NCBI GenBank assembly: GCA_949127925.1
Contig: CASBQX010000157.1
Span: 1-6,801, forward strand
Direction: 5' to 3'
DNA: 6,801 nt
From: Synechococcales cyanobacterium PMM_0002
Lineage (GTDB): Bacteria > Cyanobacteriota > Cyanobacteriia > Elainellales > Elainellaceae
The translations under genes were made by a program, and so were the position numbers. The notes under the pieces were generated by a model that worked only from the letters and a program-made list of their open reading frames with translations, was not told where the DNA came from and did not search any database. Position 1 is the first letter of the stretch. Each line of letters begins with the position of its first letter. Of this stretch, positions 1 to 5,902 are shown one piece after another.

Positions 1-111
1 CTGATTGATCGCAAGGCAGCGGCAATTATTCTGCAACAATGGTTGGATCAGCGCAGAGCCACTCTACCCGATCCCTTCAACACCGCTAGAAGTTTTGACG
101 ACAGAACATGA
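1..111 (+). CDS. ruvX: RuvX/YqgF family protein, C-terminal end (partial)
   Basis: Reading frame 1 is open from the first base to a TGA at 109-111 and gives 36 residues. They begin LIDRKAAAIILQQWLDQRR, which matches the usual C-terminal helix of RuvX/YqgF proteins (a conserved D-x-K-A-A-A-x-I-L-Q-x-W/Y-L pattern). RuvX is an RNase H-fold protein regarded as a putative Holliday-junction resolvase or a nuclease for pre-16S rRNA maturation. The catalytic acidic residues lie outside the window, so activity cannot be judged. The downstream neighbours, a DUF1292/DUF3727 protein and MltG, support the call because Firmicutes keep RuvX, a DUF1292 protein and MltG together. The identification rests on a short tail plus context. 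Confidence 0.75.
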   Translation: MIDRKAAAIILQQWLDQRRATLPDPFNTARSFDDRT

Positions 112-292
112 CAGATTTCCCTAATCATTCCCAAAGACAGGGCGATGGCGTTGCAGTGATGCTGTAAAGTTTTCATTAGAAGATGTTGTCGGCAGGTCAA
201 AACTCGCGGCGGATTTAAACACCTAAATCTATGGGTTCAGACCAGTAGAGATAGGTTCCAGAGCGGTGTTGCGATAACAAATTGTGGTTTTT

Positions 293-297
293 AAGGA
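293..297 (+). promoter_or_regulatory. Ribosome binding site that fixes the DUF3727 start
   Basis: AAGGA lies 7 bases before the ATG at 305. An upstream in-frame GTG at 284 would put this purine-rich site inside the coding region, so the ATG is preferred. Most other genes in the window lack such a clear site. Confidence 0.6.
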
Positions 298-304
298 CAG
301 TGGG

Positions 305-901
305 ATGACAAAAGCAGGGAACGACAAAAACAATTTTGGACTCAACCAAGACGACATGGACGAAATGCCGACCGTAAACTTAACCGATGAGAATGGGCGA
401 TCGCTCCAGTGCTATGTCGAGCACTCCCTCCAAGTAGAAGACAAAGACTATCTACTCCTATTGCCAGTGGATGCCCCGATCGAAATTTTTGCTTGGGAAA
501 CCGACGAAGAAGACGAAGAGGCTGAAACCCTAGTAGATTTAACCGAAGAAGAAATTGACGAAGTCTTCGAGACGGCACGGGCAGTTTTGGCAGAACAAGA
601 CCTAGCGCTCAAACGCACGGCTTACACGCTGACGGCTGTGGGTGATCTGCCTGAGGTAGACGAAGAAGAACTGATTACAGTGGACATTGGCGAAGAAGAT
701 GCGCCAACTGACTCTGAACAGTTTCAGCGGATTACGTACTTCTACTATAAAGAGCAAGAATACGATATTTGTACCCCGCTGGACCCGCTAATGTTCTTTG
801 CCCGCCTCAATGCTAAAGGTGAGCCAGAATTACTTTCTCCCGAAGAATTTCAGGCCATCCGAGTGCAGCTAGAAGAACAGTTGTTTGATTCACTCGATTA
901 G
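305..901 (+). CDS. DUF1292/DUF3727 domain protein, acidic, function unknown
   Basis: A 198-residue soluble protein with no signal peptide or membrane segment. Residues about 22-65 (VNLTDENGRSLQCYVEHSL onward, then a YLLLLPVDAPIEIFAWE stretch) look like a DUF1292 beta module. A Glu/Asp-rich segment follows (about 66-90), and residues about 100-198 match the cyanobacterial DUF3727 region, with the motif ITYFYYKEQEYDICTPLDP near 143-161. I count 54 Asp/Glu against 12 Lys/Arg, so it is strongly acidic. The start at ATG 305 is chosen because AAGGA lies 7 bases upstream; a GTG at 284 is the alternative. It sits between ruvX and mltG, as the DUF1292 protein YrzB does in Bacillus subtilis. I know of no established function; the acidity might suit binding of a basic partner or metal, but that is inference. 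Confidence 0.85.
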   Translation: MTKAGNDKNNFGLNQDDMDEMPTVNLTDENGRSLQCYVEHSLQVEDKDYLLLLPVDAPIEIFAWETDEEDEEAETLVDLTEEEIDEVFETARAVLAEQDLALKRTAYTLTAVGDLPEVDEEELITVDIGEEDAPTDSEQFQRITYFYYKEQEYDICTPLDPLMFFARLNAKGEPELLSPEEFQAIRVQLEEQLFDSLD

Positions 902-1039
902 CGGCTAACGAATTCCTCTCCCTATCGCCAACAGCCGCTTTCGGGTTGGATGACTGCCATTCAAACTGCCAGATGTCAACAAACGATTCCAGGCGATCGC
1001 GCCCTGCTTCCCGAGCGAGGGTAAGCAAAACCGGGACGC

Positions 1040-1068
1040 TTGCTTCAGGTTAAATAGACCTCTAGAAT
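1040..1068 (+). promoter_or_regulatory. Possible sigma70-type promoter abutting mltG
   Basis: TTGCTT (1040-1045) and TAGAAT (1063-1068) are separated by 17 bases. The -10 matches consensus at 5 of 6 positions and the -35 at 3 of 6. Transcription would begin at about 1074-1075, on the mltG ATG itself, so a leaderless transcript would result. A chance match is possible. Confidence 0.25.
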
Positions 1069-1073
1069 GTGCT

Positions 1074-2228
1074 ATGAAAGCAACTCAAGGCGTTCCTAAA
1101 TGGCTGGTGCTACTGGCGTTTTTACTGATGGCACTGGGGGTAGGTGGATGGCAAAGCTGGCGCTGGTGGCAAAGCGCGATCGCGCCGATAGCGACTGCCG
1201 GTTCTGATGGTTCTGGTACCTCACCTACCGCCGCCCCTAGCACTGAAACGGCGAGCACAACCCAAATAACTATAGCTATTCCCCCTGGCAGTACAGCCAC
1301 CCAAATTGGCGCAGATCTCAAAGCAGCAGGGCTAGTTCACTCAACCATAGCTTGGAATGCGTGGACGCGCTGGCAAACCTGGCAAAACCGGGAGGGTGGC
1401 TTCCAGGCAGGAACCTATGCGCTTTCACCTACCGCAACGCTGCCTCAAATTGCTAATCAGATCTGGCAGGGGGAGGTAGTCCTAGAGAGCTTCACCATTC
1501 CTGAAGGGTGGTCGCTCAAGCAAATGGCCAATTATTTTGACGAGAAGGGTTTCTTTAGCGCTGACGATTTTTTGGCAGCCAGTCAAACAATACCCCGCGA
1601 TCGCCATCCATGGTTACCCAATAATTTACCCAAACTTGAGGGTTTTCTTTTCCCCGATACGTATAAGCTATCGGGCACCGTTACACCAGGAGTCGTGATC
1701 GACCAAATGCTCAGTCAGTTCCAACAGGTGGCTCTTCCTGTCTATCGGCAGAACCAACAGAATCAGGCTAAATCTCCCTACAGTCTGTTGGAGTGGGTTA
1801 CATTAGCTAGCATTGTCGAGAAAGAAGCCGTTGTGCAAACAGAACGCCCTACCATTGCTGGAGTCTTTGCCAAACGGCTGAGAGAAGGCATCCCGTTAGG
1901 AGCCGACCCCACCGTAGAATATGCGTTGGGCATTCGCCAAACTGTCGAACAGCCTCTCACCTATGCTCAAGTCAAAATTCCATCGCCCTACAACACCTAC
2001 ATCAACCCTGGTTTGCCACCCACCCCCATTGCCGCCCCAGGGCTAGCTAGCCTAGAGGCAGCGCTCAACCCTGCCGATACGCCCTATCTTTTTTTCATGG
2101 CTCGATACGACGGCACCCACATTTTTAGTCGCACCCTGGCCGAACATGAAGGCGCTAAGGTTGCGGTAGACGCGGACTTGGCATCGAAGAACCAACCACC
2201 GGGTGCAGCTCCAAAATCAGCCCAGTAG
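1074..2228 (+). CDS. mltG: Endolytic murein transglycosylase MltG (YceG-like)
   Basis: A 384-residue inner-membrane enzyme that cleaves nascent peptidoglycan glycan strands and is thought to help terminate their synthesis. Residues about 9-27 (KWLVLLAFLLMALGVGGW) form a single N-terminal membrane anchor. A Ser/Thr/Ala/Pro-rich linker runs to about residue 63, and a LysM-like segment (ITIAIPPGSTATQIGADLKA) starts at 65. The catalytic YceG domain shows LEGFLFPDTY at 188-197 and LASIVEKEA at 244-252, where Glu249 aligns with the catalytic Glu218 of E. coli MltG. Further family signatures are GADPTVEYALG (276-286) and SPYNTYINPGLPPTPIAAPG (304-323). The C terminus carries a short Pro/Ala tail. 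Length is slightly above the E. coli protein (340 residues) because of the linker and tail. The start ATG is placed just before the membrane anchor, with no clear ribosome binding site. The same gene was formerly often annotated as aminodeoxychorismate lyase, which is a misnomer. Confidence 0.95.
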   Translation: MKATQGVPKWLVLLAFLLMALGVGGWQSWRWWQSAIAPIATAGSDGSGTSPTAAPSTETASTTQITIAIPPGSTATQIGADLKAAGLVHSTIAWNAWTRWQTWQNREGGFQAGTYALSPTATLPQIANQIWQGEVVLESFTIPEGWSLKQMANYFDEKGFFSADDFLAASQTIPRDRHPWLPNNLPKLEGFLFPDTYKLSGTVTPGVVIDQMLSQFQQVALPVYRQNQQNQAKSPYSLLEWVTLASIVEKEAVVQTERPTIAGVFAKRLREGIPLGADPTVEYALGIRQTVEQPLTYAQVKIPSPYNTYINPGLPPTPIAAPGLASLEAALNPADTPYLFFMARYDGTHIFSRTLAEHEGAKVAVDADLASKNQPPGAAPKSAQ

Positions 2229-2271
2229 AGGCTGATACTCACTACTGCTAAGTCAATTGAGATCATTCATA

Positions 2272-2289
2272 TAGATAGGTTAGATAGGT
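2272..2289 (+). repeat. Tandem 9-bp direct repeat before the yqeG-like gene
   Basis: TAGATAGGT occurs twice without a gap (2272-2280 and 2281-2289), ending 8 bases before the ATG at 2298. The second copy places an AGG at 2286-2288, about 9 bases from the start codon, so one copy could serve as a weak ribosome binding site. Confidence 0.8.
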
Positions 2290-2297
2290 ATTGCTTT

Positions 2298-2819
2298 ATG
2301 TCGTGGGGGAAACTTTTACAGCCAGATATTGTTTTGGGAGGATGCATTCTGCATCTAACGCCGGAGATGTTACATCAAAACAACCTCAAAGGGCTGATAT
2401 TGGATGTAGACGAGACGTTAGTACCGATGAATATTGCCCAAGCCTCTGATGAACTGCACGCTTGGGTGGAGAGCCTCAAGCCCACGCTCTCTATGTGGCT
2501 AGTCAGCAATAATCTGAGTCGGACTCGAATTAGCGGTATTGCTAAAGCTCTAGATTTGCCCTATATCTTAGGGGCACACAAACCCTCTCGCCGCAAACTC
2601 AGGCAAGCCGCAGATGCAATGCAAATCCCGATTGAGCAAGTGGCAATGGTGGGCGATCGCCTCTTTACCGACGTTCTTGCCGGGAACCGCTTAGGGATGT
2701 TTACTATTTTGGTAGAACCGATGGTTAACCCAGCCGAGGCCACTCGCCGCTACCCGGTTCATAACCTGGAAGTTTGGATATCACATGCACTTGGAGCGAT
2801 GCTGCCGCCCAAGTCATAA
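2298..2819 (+). CDS. YqeG family HAD IIIA-type phosphatase
   Basis: A 173-residue soluble HAD-superfamily phosphatase of the YqeG family. Motif I is LILDVDETLVP (33-43), with Asp36 as the expected nucleophile and Asp38 as the acid/base. Motif II is LVSNN (68-72, Ser70). Lys95 in GAHKPSRRK (92-100) fits motif III. Motif IV is MVGDRLFTDVLAGNRLGM (117-134), with Asp120 and Asp125 as metal ligands. All key residues are present and the length is typical. The N terminus SWGKLLQPDIVLGGCILHLTPE is characteristic of cyanobacterial members. Relatives include yeast Gep4 and the plant and algal plastid enzyme PGPP1, which dephosphorylate phosphatidylglycerophosphate, so a role in phosphatidylglycerol synthesis for thylakoid membranes is a reasonable inference, not shown here. 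It follows mltG by 69 bases on the same strand. Confidence 0.9.
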   Translation: MSWGKLLQPDIVLGGCILHLTPEMLHQNNLKGLILDVDETLVPMNIAQASDELHAWVESLKPTLSMWLVSNNLSRTRISGIAKALDLPYILGAHKPSRRKLRQAADAMQIPIEQVAMVGDRLFTDVLAGNRLGMFTILVEPMVNPAEATRRYPVHNLEVWISHALGAMLPPKS

Positions 2820-2915
2820 ACAAAGCATTACATTTCGCAACAGATTTGCATCTAAGTAAAGATAAAGAAACCGTTACGAAACAAGTAAATATTCATGTTC
2901 CCTGAAATGATACTA

Positions 2916-2944
2916 ATGATTCAAATGGGGTCACCCAATATAAA
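2916..2944 (+). promoter_or_regulatory. Candidate proB promoter
   Basis: ATGATT (2916-2921) and TATAAA (2939-2944) are 17 bases apart. The -10 matches consensus at 5 of 6 positions, the -35 only at 3 of 6. Transcription would start near 2951, giving a leader of about 90 bases that contains the hairpin at 2974-3017. The surrounding stretch 2850-2900 is A-rich, as is common upstream of promoters. Confidence 0.35.
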
Positions 2945-2973
2945 GACCCTAGCCGATAAATCCCTCGAAATAT

Positions 2974-3017
2974 TCAAAGAGCGTCAGGTCTTCTTAGCAA
3001 GTCTTGGCGCTCTTTGA
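2974..3017 (+). promoter_or_regulatory. Long hairpin in the proB leader
   Basis: TCAAAGAGCGTCAGG (2974-2988) pairs with CTTGGCGCTCTTTGA (3003-3017): 15 pairs in a row, two of them G-U, around a 14-base loop (2989-3002). The outer ten pairs are all Watson-Crick. It ends 22 bases before the proB ATG at 3040. No T-run follows the 3' arm, so it is not a standard intrinsic terminator. A role in mRNA stability or translation control of proB, or as the binding site of a regulator, is inference. Confidence 0.6.
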
Positions 3018-3039
3018 CGTAGAAACTCTTCTCCTGCTC

Positions 3040-4149
3040 ATGCCTCAAACTGTCGTCATCAAAATTGGCACGTCTAGCCTAACTCAGCCCGATACGGGCT
3101 ACCTTGCCCTATCTACCATTGCCAAGCTGGTAGAAGTGCTCAGCCGCCTGCGGCAACAGGGTCATCAGGTAATTTTAGTATCGTCTGGAGCTGTGGGCGT
3201 CGGATGTGCTCGATTGGGACTGAAAGAACGGCCACGCACCATTGCCCTAAAGCAAGCGGTGGCAGCAGTGGGTCAAGGGCGGCTCATGCGGGTCTACGAT
3301 GACTTTTTTACCTCTTTAGAACAGCCAATTGCGCAGGTTCTGTTAACCCGTAGCGATTTAGTTCAGCGGAGTCGCTATGTAAACGCCTACCGCACCTTTC
3401 GTCAGCTGCTCAAGCTCGGCGTCATTCCGATTGTCAATGAAAATGATACCTTGGCTGTAGAAGAGCTGAAGTTTGGCGACAATGACACCCTATCGGCCAT
3501 GGTGGCCAGCTTGGTCGAAGCAGACTGGCTGTTCTTGTTGACAGACGTAGATCGACTATATTCGGCAGATCCGCGATCTCATCCAGAGGCAGAACCAATT
3601 AGTTTGGTAGATGATATTGCCGAGCTTCAAGGCACGGTTGAAGTGGGCGATCGCGGCAGTAGCTGGGGCACCGGCGGCATGGTGACCAAAATCTCGGCCG
3701 CGAAGATTGCCACAGCCTCAGGGGTCAGAACTGTGATTACCGAAGGGCGATCGCCAGACAATATCGAAAAGATTCTGCAAGGCGAACCGCTCGGTACCCA
3801 GTTTGAGCCAGAACCTCAGCCGTTCAATGCCCGCAAACGCTGGATTGCGAATGGGCTAGTTCCTGCCGGAAAACTATACCTGGACAGAGGTGCCGTCAAC
3901 GCGATTTGTCAGGCCGGAAAATCATTATTAGCGGCTGGCATTGTCGAAGTCGAAGGCGAATTCCAAAGCCAAGATGCGGTGCAGTTGTGTGACCCGCTTG
4001 GGCAAGAAATTGCCCGAGGCATCGTCAACTATAGCCACATCGAATTGCAGCAAATTCGCGGCAGGCATTCCGAAGATATCGCCACTATCTTGGGGTATGT
4101 CGGGGTCGAGACGGTAGTCCATCGAGATAACTTAGTCTTAAGCACCTAG
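3040..4149 (+). CDS. proB: Glutamate 5-kinase (gamma-glutamyl kinase)
   Basis: ProB phosphorylates L-glutamate with ATP to gamma-glutamyl phosphate, the first and normally proline-feedback-inhibited step of proline synthesis in the cytosol. The amino-acid-kinase domain spans about residues 1-255: VVIKIGTSSLT (5-15), ILVSSGAVGVGCARLG (45-60), IPIVNENDTL (129-138), FGDNDTLSAMVA (145-156), LLTDVDRLYSADPR (166-179) and WGTGGMVTKISAAKIA (209-224). A PUA domain covers about 275-369 (KLYLDRGAVNAI, then the GRHSEDI motif at 341-347). At 369 residues it matches the usual two-domain enzyme. The start is set at ATG 3040 because the family begins a few residues before the kinase beta strand. An in-frame TTG at 3004 would add 12 residues and lies within the leader hairpin. 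No Shine-Dalgarno site precedes either. proA is not in the window. Confidence 0.96.
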   Translation: MPQTVVIKIGTSSLTQPDTGYLALSTIAKLVEVLSRLRQQGHQVILVSSGAVGVGCARLGLKERPRTIALKQAVAAVGQGRLMRVYDDFFTSLEQPIAQVLLTRSDLVQRSRYVNAYRTFRQLLKLGVIPIVNENDTLAVEELKFGDNDTLSAMVASLVEADWLFLLTDVDRLYSADPRSHPEAEPISLVDDIAELQGTVEVGDRGSSWGTGGMVTKISAAKIATASGVRTVITEGRSPDNIEKILQGEPLGTQFEPEPQPFNARKRWIANGLVPAGKLYLDRGAVNAICQAGKSLLAAGIVEVEGEFQSQDAVQLCDPLGQEIARGIVNYSHIELQQIRGRHSEDIATILGYVGVETVVHRDNLVLST

Positions 4150-4173
4150 ATTCTATGATTATGTTAGTTGGGT

Positions 4174-4210
4174 ATATTTCACTGGCCATATTTCACTGGG
4201 CATATTTCAC
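4174..4210 (+). repeat. 14-bp tandem repeat before the miaE-like gene
   Basis: ATATTTCAC occurs three times with a period of exactly 14 bases (4174-4182, 4188-4196, 4202-4210), separated by TGGCC and TGGGC. The array ends 4 bases before the ATG at 4215 and occupies the place where a ribosome binding site would be. Each unit also carries a -10-like hexamer (TATATT at 4173, CATATT at 4187 and 4201), and TTCACT at 4178-4183 is 17 bases upstream of the last one. It could therefore be a duplicated promoter element; this is inference. Confidence 0.85.
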
Positions 4211-4214
4211 ATAG

Positions 4215-4814
4215 ATGGAACTCTCCTGCGCCAAACCGATCAAATTTCTGCAACAGCCCACCTCTAGCGCCTGGGTAGAGCAGGCGATCGCCCACCTCGA
4301 CACGATTTTGCTTGATCACTCTCATTGCGAGTGCAAAGCAGCGGGTGTAGCGCTCAATTTGATGTTCCGCTATCCGTCCAACGCCAAGCTAGTGCGGACA
4401 CTGACGGCGATCGCCCAAGAAGAATTAGAGCACTTTGAACAGGTTAACCAGTGGCTCGATCGACGCCATATTCCCCTCGCGCCGCTCTCCTCTCCGCCCT
4501 ATGCCGCCGGACTCAAAGCCCAAGTTCGCTCCCAAGAACCCCATCGATTGCTTGACTCCCTGCTAATTTCTGCCCTGATTGAAGCCCGCAGCCACGAGCG
4601 CTTAGGACTACTGGCCAACCATTGCCCCGACCCAGCCCTGGCTCAATTTTATCGCGGCTTAATGGCATCCGAAGCGCGCCACTATGGCCTGTACTGGACG
4701 CTAGCTACAACCTACTGCGATCGCGATACCGTCACCAACCGCCTAGAAGAACTGGCCACGGTCGAAAGTCAATTGCTCTCAACGCTACATCCTGAAGCAA
4801 GAATTCATAGTTAG
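4215..4814 (+). CDS. miaE: tRNA-(ms2io6A37) hydroxylase, MiaE-like
   Basis: MiaE is a diiron monooxygenase that hydroxylates the isopentenyl side chain of ms2i6A at position 37 of tRNAs reading UNN codons, giving ms2io6A. This 199-residue protein shows the ferritin-like four-helix pattern with all six expected iron ligands: Glu39 in DHSHCECKAA (34-43), Glu70 and His73 in EELEHF (69-74), Glu123 in LIEARSHERLG (121-131), and Glu153 and His156 in SEARHY (152-157). Length is normal for the family. The start is forced, because a TAG lies immediately upstream in frame (4212-4214) and the next Met is residue 50. Its substrate requires MiaA and MiaB, which are not in this window. The GNAT gene follows after 41 bases. 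Confidence 0.92.
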   Translation: MELSCAKPIKFLQQPTSSAWVEQAIAHLDTILLDHSHCECKAAGVALNLMFRYPSNAKLVRTLTAIAQEELEHFEQVNQWLDRRHIPLAPLSSPPYAAGLKAQVRSQEPHRLLDSLLISALIEARSHERLGLLANHCPDPALAQFYRGLMASEARHYGLYWTLATTYCDRDTVTNRLEELATVESQLLSTLHPEARIHS

Positions 4815-4855
4815 TGATGGATTAGAGTTTGAAATCTAATGATCGACCTTGAGCG

Positions 4856-5362
4856 ATGAAGACCATATACCGCAACTTTTTGATTCGTGATTGGCAACCG
4901 CACGATCGCACCTTAGCCGCTGAACTGATCCAGAGTGTCTTAACAGAATACGGTTTGACCGCTGAACCTGCCGCCGCCGATCACGATGTATTCCAGGTTG
5001 AGGACGCGTATTGGCGGACAGGTGGAGAATTTTGGGTGGTTGAGTGGCAAGGTCGTCTCGTCGGCACGGCTGCATTTTATCCGGTTTCTCGCGGCCAGCA
5101 GGCTGTAGAAATCCGAAAAATGTATCTGTTGCCCGAAAGTCGAGGCCAGGGTTTAGGTACGTTTTTGCTACAGACGTTAGAACAAGTCATCAGCGATCGC
5201 GGCTTTCAGCAAATTTGGGTAGAAACCGCCAGCAGGTTGAAGGAAGCCGTTAAGCTTTACGAAAGGAGCGGATATCAAATTACTACAGGTGTCGAAACCG
5301 CGCGGTGCGATCGAATTTATACCAAATTTATTGGGCAGGCGATCGCGACAGAAGCACCTTAA
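4856..5362 (+). CDS. GNAT family N-acetyltransferase
   Basis: A 168-residue single-domain protein of the Gcn5-related acetyltransferase fold, which transfers an acetyl group from acetyl-CoA to an amine; the substrate here is unknown. Beta 4 and the acetyl-CoA pyrophosphate loop are seen as IRKMYLLPESRGQGLGTFLL (86-105), with the Q/R-x-x-G-x-G signature RGQGLG at 96-101. Motif B is the AVKLYERSGY stretch (131-140), typical of the CoA-contacting helix and final strand. The N terminus includes IRDWQPHDRTLAAELIQSVL (10-29), as in many family members. The start ATG at 4856 has only a weak GAG upstream. It lies 41 bases after the miaE-like gene and 52 before the SRPBCC gene, so co-transcription is possible. 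RimI-type protein acetylation or small-molecule acetylation are both open. Confidence 0.88.
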   Translation: MKTIYRNFLIRDWQPHDRTLAAELIQSVLTEYGLTAEPAAADHDVFQVEDAYWRTGGEFWVVEWQGRLVGTAAFYPVSRGQQAVEIRKMYLLPESRGQGLGTFLLQTLEQVISDRGFQQIWVETASRLKEAVKLYERSGYQITTGVETARCDRIYTKFIGQAIATEAP

Positions 5363-5414
5363 GTCCGTTGGTGTTCAGTCTCCTGCGTTCTTCCTAGTCC
5401 TCGACTCTGCTGTT

Positions 5415-5849
5415 ATGCCTAGCCTCTATGCTGAACTTGAAATTAATGCACCACGCTGCGTTGTCTGGCAGGTATTGATCGAAAAACACAATTGGTTTAA
5501 ATGGAATACTTTTCTTTACGACCTCTCACCCAGCCAGACTTTAAAGCAAGGAAATACAGTTCTACTTTCGATTAAACGCGTCCCCAAAGAAGAAGAAACC
5601 GAAATTCAGCCGCGAATCACGGTACTCCAAAAAGAGACTTGCCTCCGCTGGCTATACATAGCTCCTGGGATTCAAAACGAACACACCTTTGAACTACAGG
5701 ACTTGGGGGGCGATCGCACTCAATACATTCACCGCGAAATCCTTTCAGGCAGTCTGGGGAGACTATTTTTCCCATTTATTCGTCGCAATGAGCAGCAAGG
5801 ACTACGACGAATGGCTCTGGAATTGAAGCGCTATACTGAAAAGCTTTAG
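5415..5849 (+). CDS. SRPBCC (START/Bet v 1-like) fold protein
   Basis: A 144-residue soluble protein. It begins with a strand-helix pattern typical of the polyketide cyclase/dehydrase group of SRPBCC proteins: LYAELEINAPRCVVWQVLIE (4-23), followed by a WFKWNTF segment (27-33). Strands continue at GNTVLLSIKRV (46-56), RITVLQKETCLRWLYIAP (67-84) and HTFELQDLGGDRTQYIHREI (90-109). The long C-terminal helix is QQGLRRMALELKRY (127-140). The fold makes a deep hydrophobic pocket for lipids or other small ligands; the ligand is not predictable here and no catalytic residue is apparent. The frame is open upstream to a GTG at 5289 inside the GNAT gene, but those extra 42 residues do not resemble the fold, so ATG 5415 is chosen. 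Most members have no known function. Confidence 0.82.
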   Translation: MPSLYAELEINAPRCVVWQVLIEKHNWFKWNTFLYDLSPSQTLKQGNTVLLSIKRVPKEEETEIQPRITVLQKETCLRWLYIAPGIQNEHTFELQDLGGDRTQYIHREILSGSLGRLFFPFIRRNEQQGLRRMALELKRYTEKL

Positions 5850-5902
5850 TTTTCGAGCCGTTCAGCATAGTGCTTCAAGCTAGCCAGCACCAAGGAGATT
5901 AC

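Noticed and set aside
284..304. GTG start at 284 for the DUF1292/DUF3727 protein
   Set aside because: It would add seven residues and place the good AAGGA site inside the gene; ATG 305 has that site 7 bases upstream.
901..938. Inverted repeat GCGGCT/AGCCGC after the DUF3727 gene as a terminator
   Set aside because: A six- to seven-pair stem with a 26-base loop and only a three-T run; too weak, and it would cut the likely operon.
342..2743. Open frames opposite the DUF3727, mltG and yqeG-like genes
   Set aside because: Their translations are Arg/Ser/Pro-rich with no recognisable domain and they lie wholly antisense to well-supported genes.
2828..2880. TTACAT and GTTACG half-sites resembling the cyanobacterial HLR1 element
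   Set aside because: They are about 40 bases apart, far from the normal HLR1 spacing, so binding by RpaB is not supported.
3004..3039. TTG start at 3004 for proB
   Set aside because: The extra 12 residues precede the normal family N terminus, and the codon lies in the 3' arm of the leader hairpin.
5289..5414. N-terminal extension of the SRPBCC gene from GTG 5289, overlapping the GNAT gene
   Set aside because: The added residues look like an out-of-frame reading of the GNAT 3' end and are not part of the fold.
5838..5890. Terminators between the convergent SRPBCC and PPC-like genes
   Set aside because: Only five-pair stems (GAAAA/TTTTC at 5838-5854 and GTGCT/AGCAC at 5870-5890) with no G+C-rich stem plus T-run.
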